Assembly: GCA_965249895.1 (NCBI GenBank)
Contig: CBDFNC010000004.1
Location: 496,001-560,000 of the forward strand
Length of the DNA stretch: 64,000 nt
Direction of reading: 5' to 3'
Source: CBDFNC01 sp965249895
GTDB lineage: Bacteria; Pseudomonadota; Gammaproteobacteria; Enterobacterales; CBDFNC01
Under the pieces are notes generated by a model that worked only from the letters and a program-made list of their open reading frames with translations, was not told the DNA's origin and searched no databases. A program made the translations under genes and the position numbers. Below are positions 1 through 12,000 of the stretch, piece after piece. Each line of letters opens with the position of its first letter. Position 1 is the first letter of the stretch.

Positions 1-3000
1 TGAGCGATGCCCGCTCATTGAAGACCAGGTAGGCGGCGAGGACCTTGTGATCTTGATGCTCACAATCAATCACAACCGCTTGTTTCACCTGCGGATGGGC
101 AGCGAGGGTATTTTCTATTTCTCCCAGCTCAATACGGTAACCTCTGATCTTGACCTGGCTGTCGTTGCGGCCCAGGTATTCCAAGTTGCCATCTGGCAAC
201 CAGCGCACTAAATCACCCGTTTTGTACAGTCGGGTATACCCTTTTGCCGTATCCGACGGTGTCGCAAACGGATGTTCAATAAAACGTTCGGCGGTCAGCT
301 CAGGGCGATTTAAATAGCCGCGCGCCAAACCGGCGCCGCCAATATACAGCTCACCTATCGCACCTGGTGCAACCAAATCTAACTCGGGGGATAAAACGTA
401 GACTTTTCGACTATTGATGGGTAACCCAATCGGCACCGTTTTATCGAAATCCACACAGTCATAGACAGTGGTAAATGTCGTGCCTTCTGTTGGGCCATAA
501 CCATTCAATATCTTATTTGGCCTGTGTTGCCCGGCCATCAAATCTCGCACCAAGTTAGCCGTTAGCACTTCACCGCCGATTAATAGCGTTTGTAAAGGAG
601 CGAATAAGTTAGCTTGCTGGACATACAGTTGATCAAATAACGCTCTGGTAAGCCATAGAATTGAAACGTTGTGCTTTTTCAACAACCCTTCGAGTTGCTC
701 TGCTTGCATCACCGCCGATACAAGGGGCAAGACCAGTTTCGCACCATGGGTAAGCGCCCCCCACACCTCAAATGTCGATGCATCAAAGTTTGGATTCGAC
801 AGTTGTAAAAACACGTCCTGCTCGCCAATCTGTAGGTAATCGTTGTTCTTAACCAAGGAGACAACACCGCGATGAGGTATCAGTACTCCCTTAGGTTTGC
901 CCGTCGTACCCGAGGTATACATCACATACGCCAGATCCGTCGCCTTACCAAGCCCCAGATTAGTGGCTGCCAGCTCGCTCAGCAGTTCGGTGTTGTCGAC
1001 GGCAATAAGCTCGGGACAGGTATCGAGTTGGCTTAGCCAGTTATCGAGTCTTCCCACAAACTCAAGCTGTGTAAGCAGTAGGCAGGCACCGGTATCCTGC
1101 AGCATAAATTCAATACGCTCTTGCGGATATTCAGGTGATAAGGGGACATAAGCGGCGCCCGCTTTTAGTATTGCCAATTGACTAATTATCATCTCCGGGC
1201 TGCGTTCAAGGTACAACGCAATCAGAGTGTCCGCCTGTAAATCATTACCGTAACGCGCGTAGTAATTACTCCGAATAACGCGCGCTAATTGATTGGCTTT
1301 TTCATTCAATTCTCGATAGGTAAGCTGTTGCCCTTCACCCTTTTTGTCGGTAAAAACCACGGCGATATTTTCGGGCGTTTGTTGTGCTTGCTGTTCAACT
1401 AATAAACAAAGTGTTGCATCCTGTGGATACGGCGCATCGGTATCATTCCAGTCGTACAATTGGGTATTGCGCTCACTCTCGTGCAGCAGAGAGATTTGTT
1501 GATGCGGTATATTGGGTGTCACGCTGATACAGGCCAGTATCTGCGTGAGTTGATCTAGCAATTGATTAGCCCGCGCCCCGCTCAACCAGCCCTGACCATA
1601 CTTCAGGTGAATCACCAGGCTCTCACCCTGCTCATAGGCCATCACCGACAACGGATAATCGGTTTTCTCTATTGCCTGGCGAAAACGCATGCTCGACTCG
1701 ATACCGGCATCATCACCCGTTGTCTCCACTGGACTCGGGTAGTTCTCGAACACAAACAAACTGTGGAATTGGCGCTGCCCGTCGCGCTGCAATTCACCCA
1801 GTGGCATATTGCTGTGCGTGTTGAGCTCAACTATCCCTTGTTGAATTGCCTGCAACACATCAAGCGCCGTTGCCTGCTCGCGCCAGCTCACCGCCAAAGG
1901 TAAGGTATTGATATACAAACCGACGCTCGACTCAATGCCGTCGACGGGAATATCTCGCCCCGACACCGTGGTGCCCACAAACGTCTGCTCATCCCGGGTA
2001 TAGACGTGCAATAGCTTGTGCCAGGCAAATTGCAGGGCCACATTGAGGGTCAAGCCCTGGTGACGGCACATCGCCTTAAGTCCCTGGTAGACATCGCCCT
2101 CCAATACCCGCTGCTGCTCGGCGGGGTTATCTACCTGTCTAACCCGACTCAGATCGATAGCCTCACTGAGCAAGCCGTTAATGTCGTTGGCCTCTCCCCA
2201 GGATTGACGGGCTGTATCCCAATATGCCCGGGTCTTTGTGGCGTGCTGTTGGTAATATCCCTGCGCCAGCAGGTAGGTCGACTCCGGCACTATTTCCAAT
2301 GCCAGCGCCGCCGCCGAGACTCCTCCCCTGGTCAAGCGGTTGTAATCGTCATGCACCGACTTAAGTAAAATCGGCCCGCTCCAGCCATCGGCAATGCTGT
2401 GATGCTCGGACTTTAACACCGTGTAGTGCTCGGCCGATTGTTTGATCAGGGTAAAGCGGACCAAACCAGGCTCGCTCAAATCGAAGGCTACTTCGCGGTC
2501 CTCACGCTGGATCGCATTAATCGCCTGATCGCGTGCAGGTCCAGGTAGTTCACTGATATCTTTAAAGGTAAAGTTTTTCGGCCCAATACTGCCTGGCGCG
2601 GTAATGACTTGCAGTAAGGTTTCCTGCCAGTCAAAGGCGGTGCGCAATATCGGGTAACGTAATGAGGCCAGGGACCAGGCTTGCTGATAAGCGGCAACGT
2701 CCAACGCCTGGTGATAGTCCAGCAACACCTGGACCCGGTAGGCGTCATCTTGAGGCTGACTCAAATAATGATAGATAAAGCCCTGCTGCAAACTGGTGGC
2801 AGGGTAAATGGCCTCAATGTCGTGTCGGTTTTGTAAACGGTCTAAATCCGCCACGGACAGCCCTGCTACTGCGAAATCACTGGGCGTTTTTATGCCGCCG
2901 GCACGCGCGACCTCTCGCGCATGGGTTATCACCTGTGCCAATGCCTGCTCAAAAGCGGCAGTAAAACAGGCAGTTTGTTCCTTCGTGAGCTGAGAAACCA

Positions 3001-6000
3001 CACTAAACCTCAGCTGGCCATGTTCAACCGCGCCATTAATGCTGAGCAACAAGTCTTCCGTGTTTTCTGCGGCCACAGACTGCCCACACTTTTCCGCAGT
3101 AACTTTCCAATCTGACTGGCCATTGGCATCGGTATTAAGCTGACCGAGGTAATTAAAGCTGACTCTGGGTAGGGCTGTCGCCTTCAACAACCCTGCCTGA
3201 GTCAGCGCACCAAAACCAATGCCCTTGTCCGGAATACCCCGTATCATCTCTTTGGTCCGGATTATCAGCTCACCCAAATCGTCACAGGCGTGCAGCTTTA
3301 CCGGGTAGGTCGTGGTAAACCAACCCAGGGTCTGGGATACATCCAGTGTTTCATCAATAATTTCTCTGCCATGGCCTTCGAGGGTAATAAGCTGGCTGTC
3401 TCCTGCCGACAGACTACCGGCAAACGTGACACTGAGTGCCCGGCTCAATGCGCTTAATAACAGGTCGTTAATTTCGGTGTGATACCCCTCATTGGCACCA
3501 TGAAGCAGTTGGGCTGTCAGCGCTGCGGATAATCCAACTTCGGCCTCATGCACGGCATGGGCGTCAACTGACGTAGTTTGTTTCGCTCCGGCCAGCACCT
3601 CCAACCAGTAATCCACGTCATTTTCATGCCTCTGGGCATAGGCCTGAACGGCCTGAGCCCACCGCCGGTAGCTGCTTGTTTTAGCCGGCAACGTGTCACC
3701 GGTGAGCAACAGACGCATATCTTCAGCAATAATTCGCCAGGATACGGCATCGATAATCAGGTGATGAAAACAGAAAAATAAACGCGTCGTGCCATCGGCA
3801 TAACCGGTTAAATAAGCGACCTGCCATAGCGGCCCCTGGTAGATATCGAAACCACTTTGCCACTGGGTTAATTGCTCGTGCAAACTGTGCTCGTCCATGG
3901 CCGCAACATTGACAGTACGCAATGGCGCCATCATCTGCGCGTCACTGCCGTAATAGCGCTGACGTATTTCATCGTGGTTTTTACTTTGCGGCTCGGCCTG
4001 CGTGCGCTCAAACGCACAACGCAGCATGTCGTGGCGTGTTGCCAGGGCGGTTAATGCCTGTTCAAGATGCGCTTGCCCCACTTCCCCGGGTAAAGACAAC
4101 ATAAATGCCTGATTCCAGTGCTGGGGTTTGGCCAGGGGCAGCGCAAAAAACCACTGCTGTATGGGTAATAAGTCAAATGAGCCGGACAGTTGTCCCTGCT
4201 CCGCCTCGATGGTTGGCGTCGTGCTGGTCTGGGTGAGCAAGTGCGCCAACTTGGCGATGCTTGGCGCAGCAAATATGTCTTTCACCTGCACATTAAAACC
4301 ATGCTGGCGCAGTCGTGAGGTCAATTGAATACTGATGATGGAATCGCCACCGATGTGGAAGAAATTGTCCTGAACACCGACTTTTTCCAGGCCCAGCACC
4401 GCTTGCCAAATGGTGCACAGTAACGCTTCGCATTGGTTTGTGGGCGCCACATAGCTATCACCATGAATAAAGTCTGGCACCGGCAACGCCCGACGATCCA
4501 GCTTGCCATTGATGGTCAAAGGCAGTGCATCCAATTCGTTGAAACTCGCCGGCAGCATATAATCCGGCAACTGTGCGGATAAATAGTCTCTTAATGCCAT
4601 GCTATTGAGCGATGCCCGCTCATTGAAGACAAGGTAGGCGGCGAGGATCTTGTGATCTTGATGATCACAATCAATCACAGCCGCTTGTTTCACCTGCGGA
4701 TGGGCAGCGAGGGCATTTTCAATTTCTCCCAGCTCAATACGGTAACCTCTGATTTTGACCTGGCTGTCGTTGCGGCCCAGGTATTCCAAGTTTCCATCTG
4801 CCAACCAGCGCACCAAATCACCCGTTTTGTACAGTCGGGTATACCCCTTTTCCTTATCTGACGGTGTCGCAAACGGATGTTCAATAAAACGTTCGGCGGT
4901 CAGCTCAGGGCGATTTAAATAGCCGCGCGCCAACCCGGCGCCACCGATATACAGCTCACCTGTGGCCGCCGTTGGCAGCAGGTTGCCGCAGGGGTCTAAC
5001 ACATACAGTGTGATGTTATTGATGGGTTTACCAATATTGGCGGCTACATCGCCTGTTTGATAATGATGAGCACTGGCACACACTGTTGATTCAGTGGGTC
5101 CATACGCATTAAAAACCTGACTCGTCTGACTAAGCCTGTCTAACAACTCCCTGGCAGGTGTCTCACCTGCGGTGATCAGGGTCTTGAGTGACGTCAGGGA
5201 GCTGCTTTCTATTTGTGTTAATACAATCGGGGGCAGCGTCGCGATCTCAATGTTCTGCTGCTCTATCAATTGGCCAAGCGCTATCGGGTCCTTATGTTGC
5301 TCAGCATTACAAATAAATAACCGATGACCACACAACAGGCTGACGAAGGTCTCAAACACGCTGGCATCGAACACATAAGAGGCAAACTGTATGGCACGCC
5401 GATACTCGTTTGCATTAAATTTATGGATTTGTGCATTCACTAAATGGAGCGTATTTTTGTGCTCCACCATCACCCCTTTCGGTTTACCCGTGGTGCCCGA
5501 GGTATAAATCACATAAGCAAGATCTGTCGCCTGGCTTACTTGGGTTAAGTTGCCCGAGGCAATACCACGGGTTAGTTCAGGCTCATCAAGGCATATCATT
5601 ACCGGCTGAGCGCCAGGGCCAGTTATATTTCTGGTCAACTTCTCCCTATGGCCTAGCTGCGTGAGTAGCAGTGGTGCCATCGTATCTTCGAGCATAAATT
5701 GCACACGCTCTTGTGGGTATTCCGGCGATATTGGTACATAAGCGCCGCCCGCCTTTAATACAGCCAGGATACCGACCAGCATTTCGATGCTGCGATCGAG
5801 ATACAAGGCAATTAAGGTATCTGCTTTAATCGATTCACCGTGAATCGCCTGATATTGGCTGCGGATCACATGCGCTAATTGATTGGCTCTTTCGTTCAGC
5901 TCTCGATAACTTAGTTGTTGCTGCTCCTGCGCATTATGCTCAAAAACAAGGGCAATATTATCGGGTGTCTTTTCCACCTGCTCCTCAAACACTTGATGCA

Positions 6001-9000
6001 GGGTTGCATCCTCCCGATAAGGGGACTCTGTTTGATTCCAAACAGTTAATTGCGTAGTGCGCTCACTCTGATGCAGCAATGAAATTTGTTGATGGGGTAT
6101 GTTGGGTGTCACGCTGATACAGGCCAATATCTGCATGAGTTGGTCTAACAATTCATTAGCCCGCGCCCCGCTCAACCAATCCTGACCATACTTTAGGACC
6201 ACCACCAGGCTCTCACCCTGCTCATAGGCCACCACCGACAACGGATAATCGGTTTTCTCTATGGCCTGGCGAAACCGCATGCTCGACTCGATACCTGCAT
6301 CATCACCCGTCGTCTCCACTGGACTCGGGTAGTTCTCGAACACAAACAAACTGTGGAATTGGCGCTGGCCATCGCGCTGCAATTCACCCAGTGGCATATT
6401 GCTGTGCGTGTTGAGCTCAACTATCCCTTGTTGAATTGCCTGCAACACATCAAGCGCCGTCGCCTGCTCGCGCCAGCTCACCGCCAAGGGTAAGGTATTG
6501 ATATACAAACCGACGCTCGACTCTATGCCGTCGACGGGAATATCTCGCCCCGACACCGTGGTGCCCACAAACGTCTGCTCATCCCGGGTATAGACGTGCA
6601 ATAGCTTGTGCCAGGCAAACTGCAGCGCCGCATTGAGGGTCAATCCCTGGCTGCGGCACATCGCCTTAAGTCCCTGGTAGGCGTCTCCCTCCAATACCCG
6701 CTGCTGCTCGGCGGGGTTATCTACCTGTCGAGCCCGACTCAGATCGACAGTCTCACTGAGCAAACCGTTAATGTCGTTGGCCTCTCCCCAGGATTGACGG
6801 GCTGTATCCCAATATGCCCGGCTCGTCGTGGCGTGCTGTTGGTAATATTCCTGCGCCAGCAGGTAGGCCGACTCCGGGACTATTTCCAATGCCAGCGCCG
6901 CCGCCGAGACCCCCCCTCGGGTCAAACGGTTGTAATCGTCATGCACCGACTTGAGTAAAATCGGCCCGCTCCAGCCATCGGCAATGCTGTGATGCTCGGA
7001 CTTTAACACAGTGTAGTGCTCGGCCGATTGTTTGATCAGGGTAAAGCGGACCAAACCAGGCTCGCTCAAATCGAAGGCTATTTCACGGTCCTCACGCTGG
7101 ATCGCATTAATCGCCTGATCGCGTGCAGGTCCAGGTAGTTCACTGATATCTTTAAAGGTAAAGTTTTTCGGCCCAATACTGCCTGGCGCGGTAATGACTT
7201 GCAGTAAGGTTTCCTGCCAGTCAAAGGCGGTGCGCAATATCGGGTAACGTAATGAGGCCAGGGACCAGGCTTGCTGATAAGCGGCAACGTCCAACGCCTG
7301 GTGATAGTCCAGCAACACCTGGACCCGGTAGGCGTCATCTTGAGGCTGACTCAAATAATGATAGATAAAACCCTGTTGCAAACTGGTGGCAGGGTAAATG
7401 GCCTCAATGTCGTGTCGGTTTTGTAAACGGTCTAAATGCGCCACGGACAGCCCTGCCACTGCGAAATCACTGGGCGTTTTTATGCCCCCGGCACGCGCGA
7501 CCTCAAGCGCATGGGTTATCACCTGTGCCAATGCCTGCTCAAAAGCGGCGGTAAAACAGGCGGTTTGTGCCTTCGTGAGCTGAGAAACCACACTAAACCT
7601 CAGCTGGCCATGTTCAACCGCCCCGTTAATGCTGAGCAACAAGTCTTCCGTGTTTTCTGCGGCGATAGACAGACCACACTTTTCCGCACTGATTTTCCAA
7701 TCTGACTGACCATTGGCATCGGTATTAAGCTGACCGAGGTAATTAAAGCTGACTCTGGGTAAGGCTGTCGCCTTCAATAACCCTGCCTGGGTCAGCGCAC
7801 CAAAACCAATGCCCTTGTCCGGAATACCCCGTATCATCTCTTTGGTCTGGATAATCAGCTCACTCAAATCGTCACAGGCGTGCAGCTTTACCGGGTAGGT
7901 CGTGGTAAACCAACCCAGGGTCTGGGACACATCCAGTGTTTCATCAATAATTTCTCTGCCATGGCCTTCGAGGGTAATAAGCTGGCTGTCTCCTGCCGAC
8001 AGACTACCGGCAAACGTGATGCTTAGTGCCCGACTCAATGCGCTCAATAACAGGTCGTTAATTTCGGTGTGATAACCCTCATTGGCACGATGGAGTAACT
8101 GGGCTGTCAGCGCAGTGGATAATCCAACATCGGCCTCATGCGTGGTAGGAGCACGCCCCCCATTTCCGTCAACTGACGTGGTTTGTTTCGCTCCGTCCAG
8201 CACCTCCAACCAGTAATCCACGTCATTTTCATGCCTCTGGGCATAGGCCTGAACAGCCTGAACCCACTGCCGGTAGCTGCTCGTTTTAGCCGGCAGCGTG
8301 TCACCGGTGAGTAACAGACGCATATCTTCAGCAATAATGCGCCAGGATACGGCATCGATGATCAGGTGATGAAAACAGAAAAATAAACGTGTCGTACCAT
8401 CGGCGTAACCGGTCAAATAAGCGACCTGCCATAGCGGCCCCTGGAAAATATCAAAACCACTTTGCCACTGGGTTAATTGCTCGTGCAAACTGTGCGCGTC
8501 CATGGCCGCAACATTGACAGTACGTAATGGCGCCATCATCTGCGCGTCACTACCGTAATAGCGCTGACGTATTTCATCGGGGTTTTTACTTTGCGGCTCG
8601 GCCTGCGTGCGCTCAAACGCACAACGCAGCATATCGTGGCGTGTTGCCAGGGCGGTTAATGCCTGTTCGATATGTGCTTGCCCCACTTCCCCGGGTAACG
8701 ACAACATAAACGCGTGATTCCAGTGCTGGGGTTTGGCCAGGGGCAGCTCAAAAAACCACTGCTGTATCCGCAACAAGTCAAATGAGCCGGACAGTTGTCC
8801 CTGCTCCGCCTCGATGGTTGACGTCGTGCTGGTCTGGGTGAGCAAGTGCGCCAACTTGGCGATACTTGGCGCAGCAAATATATCTTTCACCTGCACACTG
8901 AAACCATGCTGCCGCAGTCGTGAGGTCAGTTGAATACAAATAATTGAATCGCCGCCGATGTGGAAGAAATTGTCCTGAATACCGACTTTTTTCAGGCCCA

Positions 9001-12000
9001 GCACCGCTTGCCAAATGCTGCACAGTAACGCTTCGCATTGGTTTGTGGCCGCCACATAGGTATCGCCACCCATAAAGTCTGGAGCCGGCAACGCCCGACG
9101 ATCCAGCTTGCCATTAATGGTCAAAGGCAGTGCATCCAATTCGTTGAAACTCGCCGGCAGCATGTAATCCGGCAGCCGTGCGGATAAATAGTCCCTTAAT
9201 GCCATGCCATTGAGCGATGCCCGCTCATTGAAGACCAGGTAGGCCGCGAGGATCTTGTGATCTCGATGCTCACAATCAATCACAACCGCTTGTTTCACCT
9301 GCGGATGGGCAGCGAGGGCATTTTCTATTTCTCCCAGCTCAATACGGTAACCTCTGACTTTGACCTGGTTGTCGTTGCGGCCCAGGTATTCCAAGTTGCC
9401 ATCTGGCAGCCAGCGCACTAAATCACCCGTTTTGTACAGTCGGGTATAACCTTTTGCCTTATCCGACGGCGTCGCAAAGGGATGTTCAATAAAACGTTCG
9501 GCGGTCAGCTCAGGACGATTTAAATAGCCGCGCGCCAACCCGGCGCCGCCGATATACAGCTCACCCGTGGTCGCCGTTGGCAACAGATTGCCGCAGGGGT
9601 CTAACACATACAATTTGACGTTATCGATGGGTTTACCAATATTGGCGGCCAAGTCGCCTTTTTGATAATGATGAGCACTGGCGCACACGGTTGATTCAGT
9701 GGGTCCATACGCGTTAAAAACCTGACTCGCCTGACTAAATCTGTCTAACAACTCCCTGGCAGGTGTCTCGCCTGCGGTGATCAAGGTCTTGAGCGACGTC
9801 AGGGAGCTGCTTTCTATTTGCGTTAATATAATCGGGGGCAGCGTCGCAATCTCAATGCTCTGCTGCTGTATCAATTGGCCAAGCGCTATCGGGTCCTTAT
9901 GTTGCTCAGCATTACAAATATATATCTGATGGCCACACAACAGGCTGACAAAGATCTCCGATACACTGGCATCGAACACATAAGCGGCAAACTGTAAGGC
10001 TCGTCTGCACGCTGTTGCATCAAATTTCTGAATTTGTGCATTCACTAAATGGAGCGTATTGTTGTGCTCCACCATCACCCCTTTCGGTTTACCCGTGGTG
10101 CCCGAGGTATAAATTACATAGGCAAGATCTGTCGCCCGGCTCACCTCATCTAGATTTGCCGAAGCTATATTGCAGGTTAATGACGGATCATCGATGATCA
10201 ACAGTGTCGACTGCACGCCCGAGTGAACGGTTAACTTCTCTTTATGATTGTGCTGTGTAAGCAGGAGTGACGCAGACGTATCGCGCAATAGAAATTGTAA
10301 GCGCTCTTGTGGGTATTCCGGTGATATTGGTACATAAGCGCCGCCCGCCTTTAATACAGCCAGGATACCGACCACCATTTCTATGCTGCGATCGAGATAC
10401 AAGGCAATCAAGGTATCTGGTTTCATCGATTCACCGTGAATCGCTAAATATTGGCTGCGGATCACGCGCGCTAATTGATTGGCTCTATCGTTCAGCTCTC
10501 GATAACTTAGTTGTTGCTGCTCCTGCGCATTATGCTCAAAAACCAGGGCTATATTATCGGGTGTCTTTTCCACCTGCTCCTCAAATAGTTGATGTAAAGT
10601 CGCATCCTCCCGATAAGGGGACTCTGTTTGATTCCAACTCTGTAGCAGCGCCTGCTCTGCATCCAACAATAAAGGCAGGCGGTTGGTTTCGGTTGATGGA
10701 GCGTTTAGACATTGCTCAAGTAATTGGGTTATTCGCTTAGCTAAGTCCATCGCTTCTTTATCGCAGAAATATTGGTGTGAAAAAGTAAGTTGTAAGCTAA
10801 GCCCGGCCTCGGTCTTTTGTAGGCAAATATCGAGTGGCAGACTTTCGTACTGGTTAGTTAGCGCCGTTGTTTGTTGAACGCCTTGAGTATCCGCCTGCTG
10901 CCCGAGGTTTGTTTTATATTGAACTAATATATCCGACAGATCTGCATTATCGGCATCGGCTAAGCGGTGGATTTGCCTGCCAGGCAATTTTCTGTGCCTC
11001 AGGCTTTTTCTTAACTCAGTCTGAATTTGGGCAGCCTGTTTTACAACATTACTTTCTGTTGCGTGAGGGCAATAGACAGGTACTACAGTCGAATGAACAC
11101 CTACTGCAGAAGTAGCAGAATTTCTCGAAACGTCCTGTACAGCCGTGGACATGACTAAATCATTTTGATTGAGTGTGCGAGAAAAATAGGTGCTCACCAC
11201 TGTCATCAGTACAGCAAGCGGGGTTACGCGCTGTTGTTCACAAAAGGCGCCAAATAGCTGCTGCGTTTCAAGGCTGACGTTTGTTGTAATCGAGCTGCGC
11301 TTACGTTCATTGTAATAAGGCGTTAAACGTAACACCGACTTGTCGTGGAAAAACTGCTTCCAGTAGTCCTTATCTCTGATATAGCGCACAGATGACAAGT
11401 ATTGCTGCGATTGTGCTATATCGACCTGATACTGAGGAAGGGCACAAACCCAATCAATGCTTTTGTTTGCCTGTACATCCGCATAAAGCCTGTGAAGATA
11501 CGCTTGTAGTTGATAAATTCCAGCATGGTCAATAATGAGTTGATGAAATCGAGCCTGGAGATAGTATTTATTATGACTGACCTTAATCAAACAAAGTTGA
11601 CTGAGCTCATCTAAATGAACATCAAAAGATATCTCAAACTGTTGGTCTATCCAGGTTTCTGCGGCTTCCTCGGCGTCGTTATAATGTGAATAATCCTGAT
11701 ATACTATCTTGCCGCCAGCATCGCTTTCTTTTATGTTTTGAAAAGGTAGGCCCGCTTCCGTTTGCCCCACATTAATACGAAGACTATCCAGATTTTCGCG
11801 CAGAAGACCCCATGCGTATTGCAACGTTTTTAGGTTAATTTCGTTAGTGATTACCTGGTACCCACCAATATTGAAAACTGGGCTGCTGGGGATAACCTTT
11901 TGCTCATGAAATACAAACTCTTGAGCAGGGTGTAGAGGAAGTTCACTCGATTTTATGCCTCTGGCATCGGAGTAATCATTCTTGACGCCTTGGTTACCAA

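Noticed and set aside
10267..10740. 157-codon plus-strand open frame
   Set aside because: It lies wholly inside the adenylation part of the giant NRPS on the other strand, and its translation has no family motif. Many similar shadow frames occur across 897-11115.
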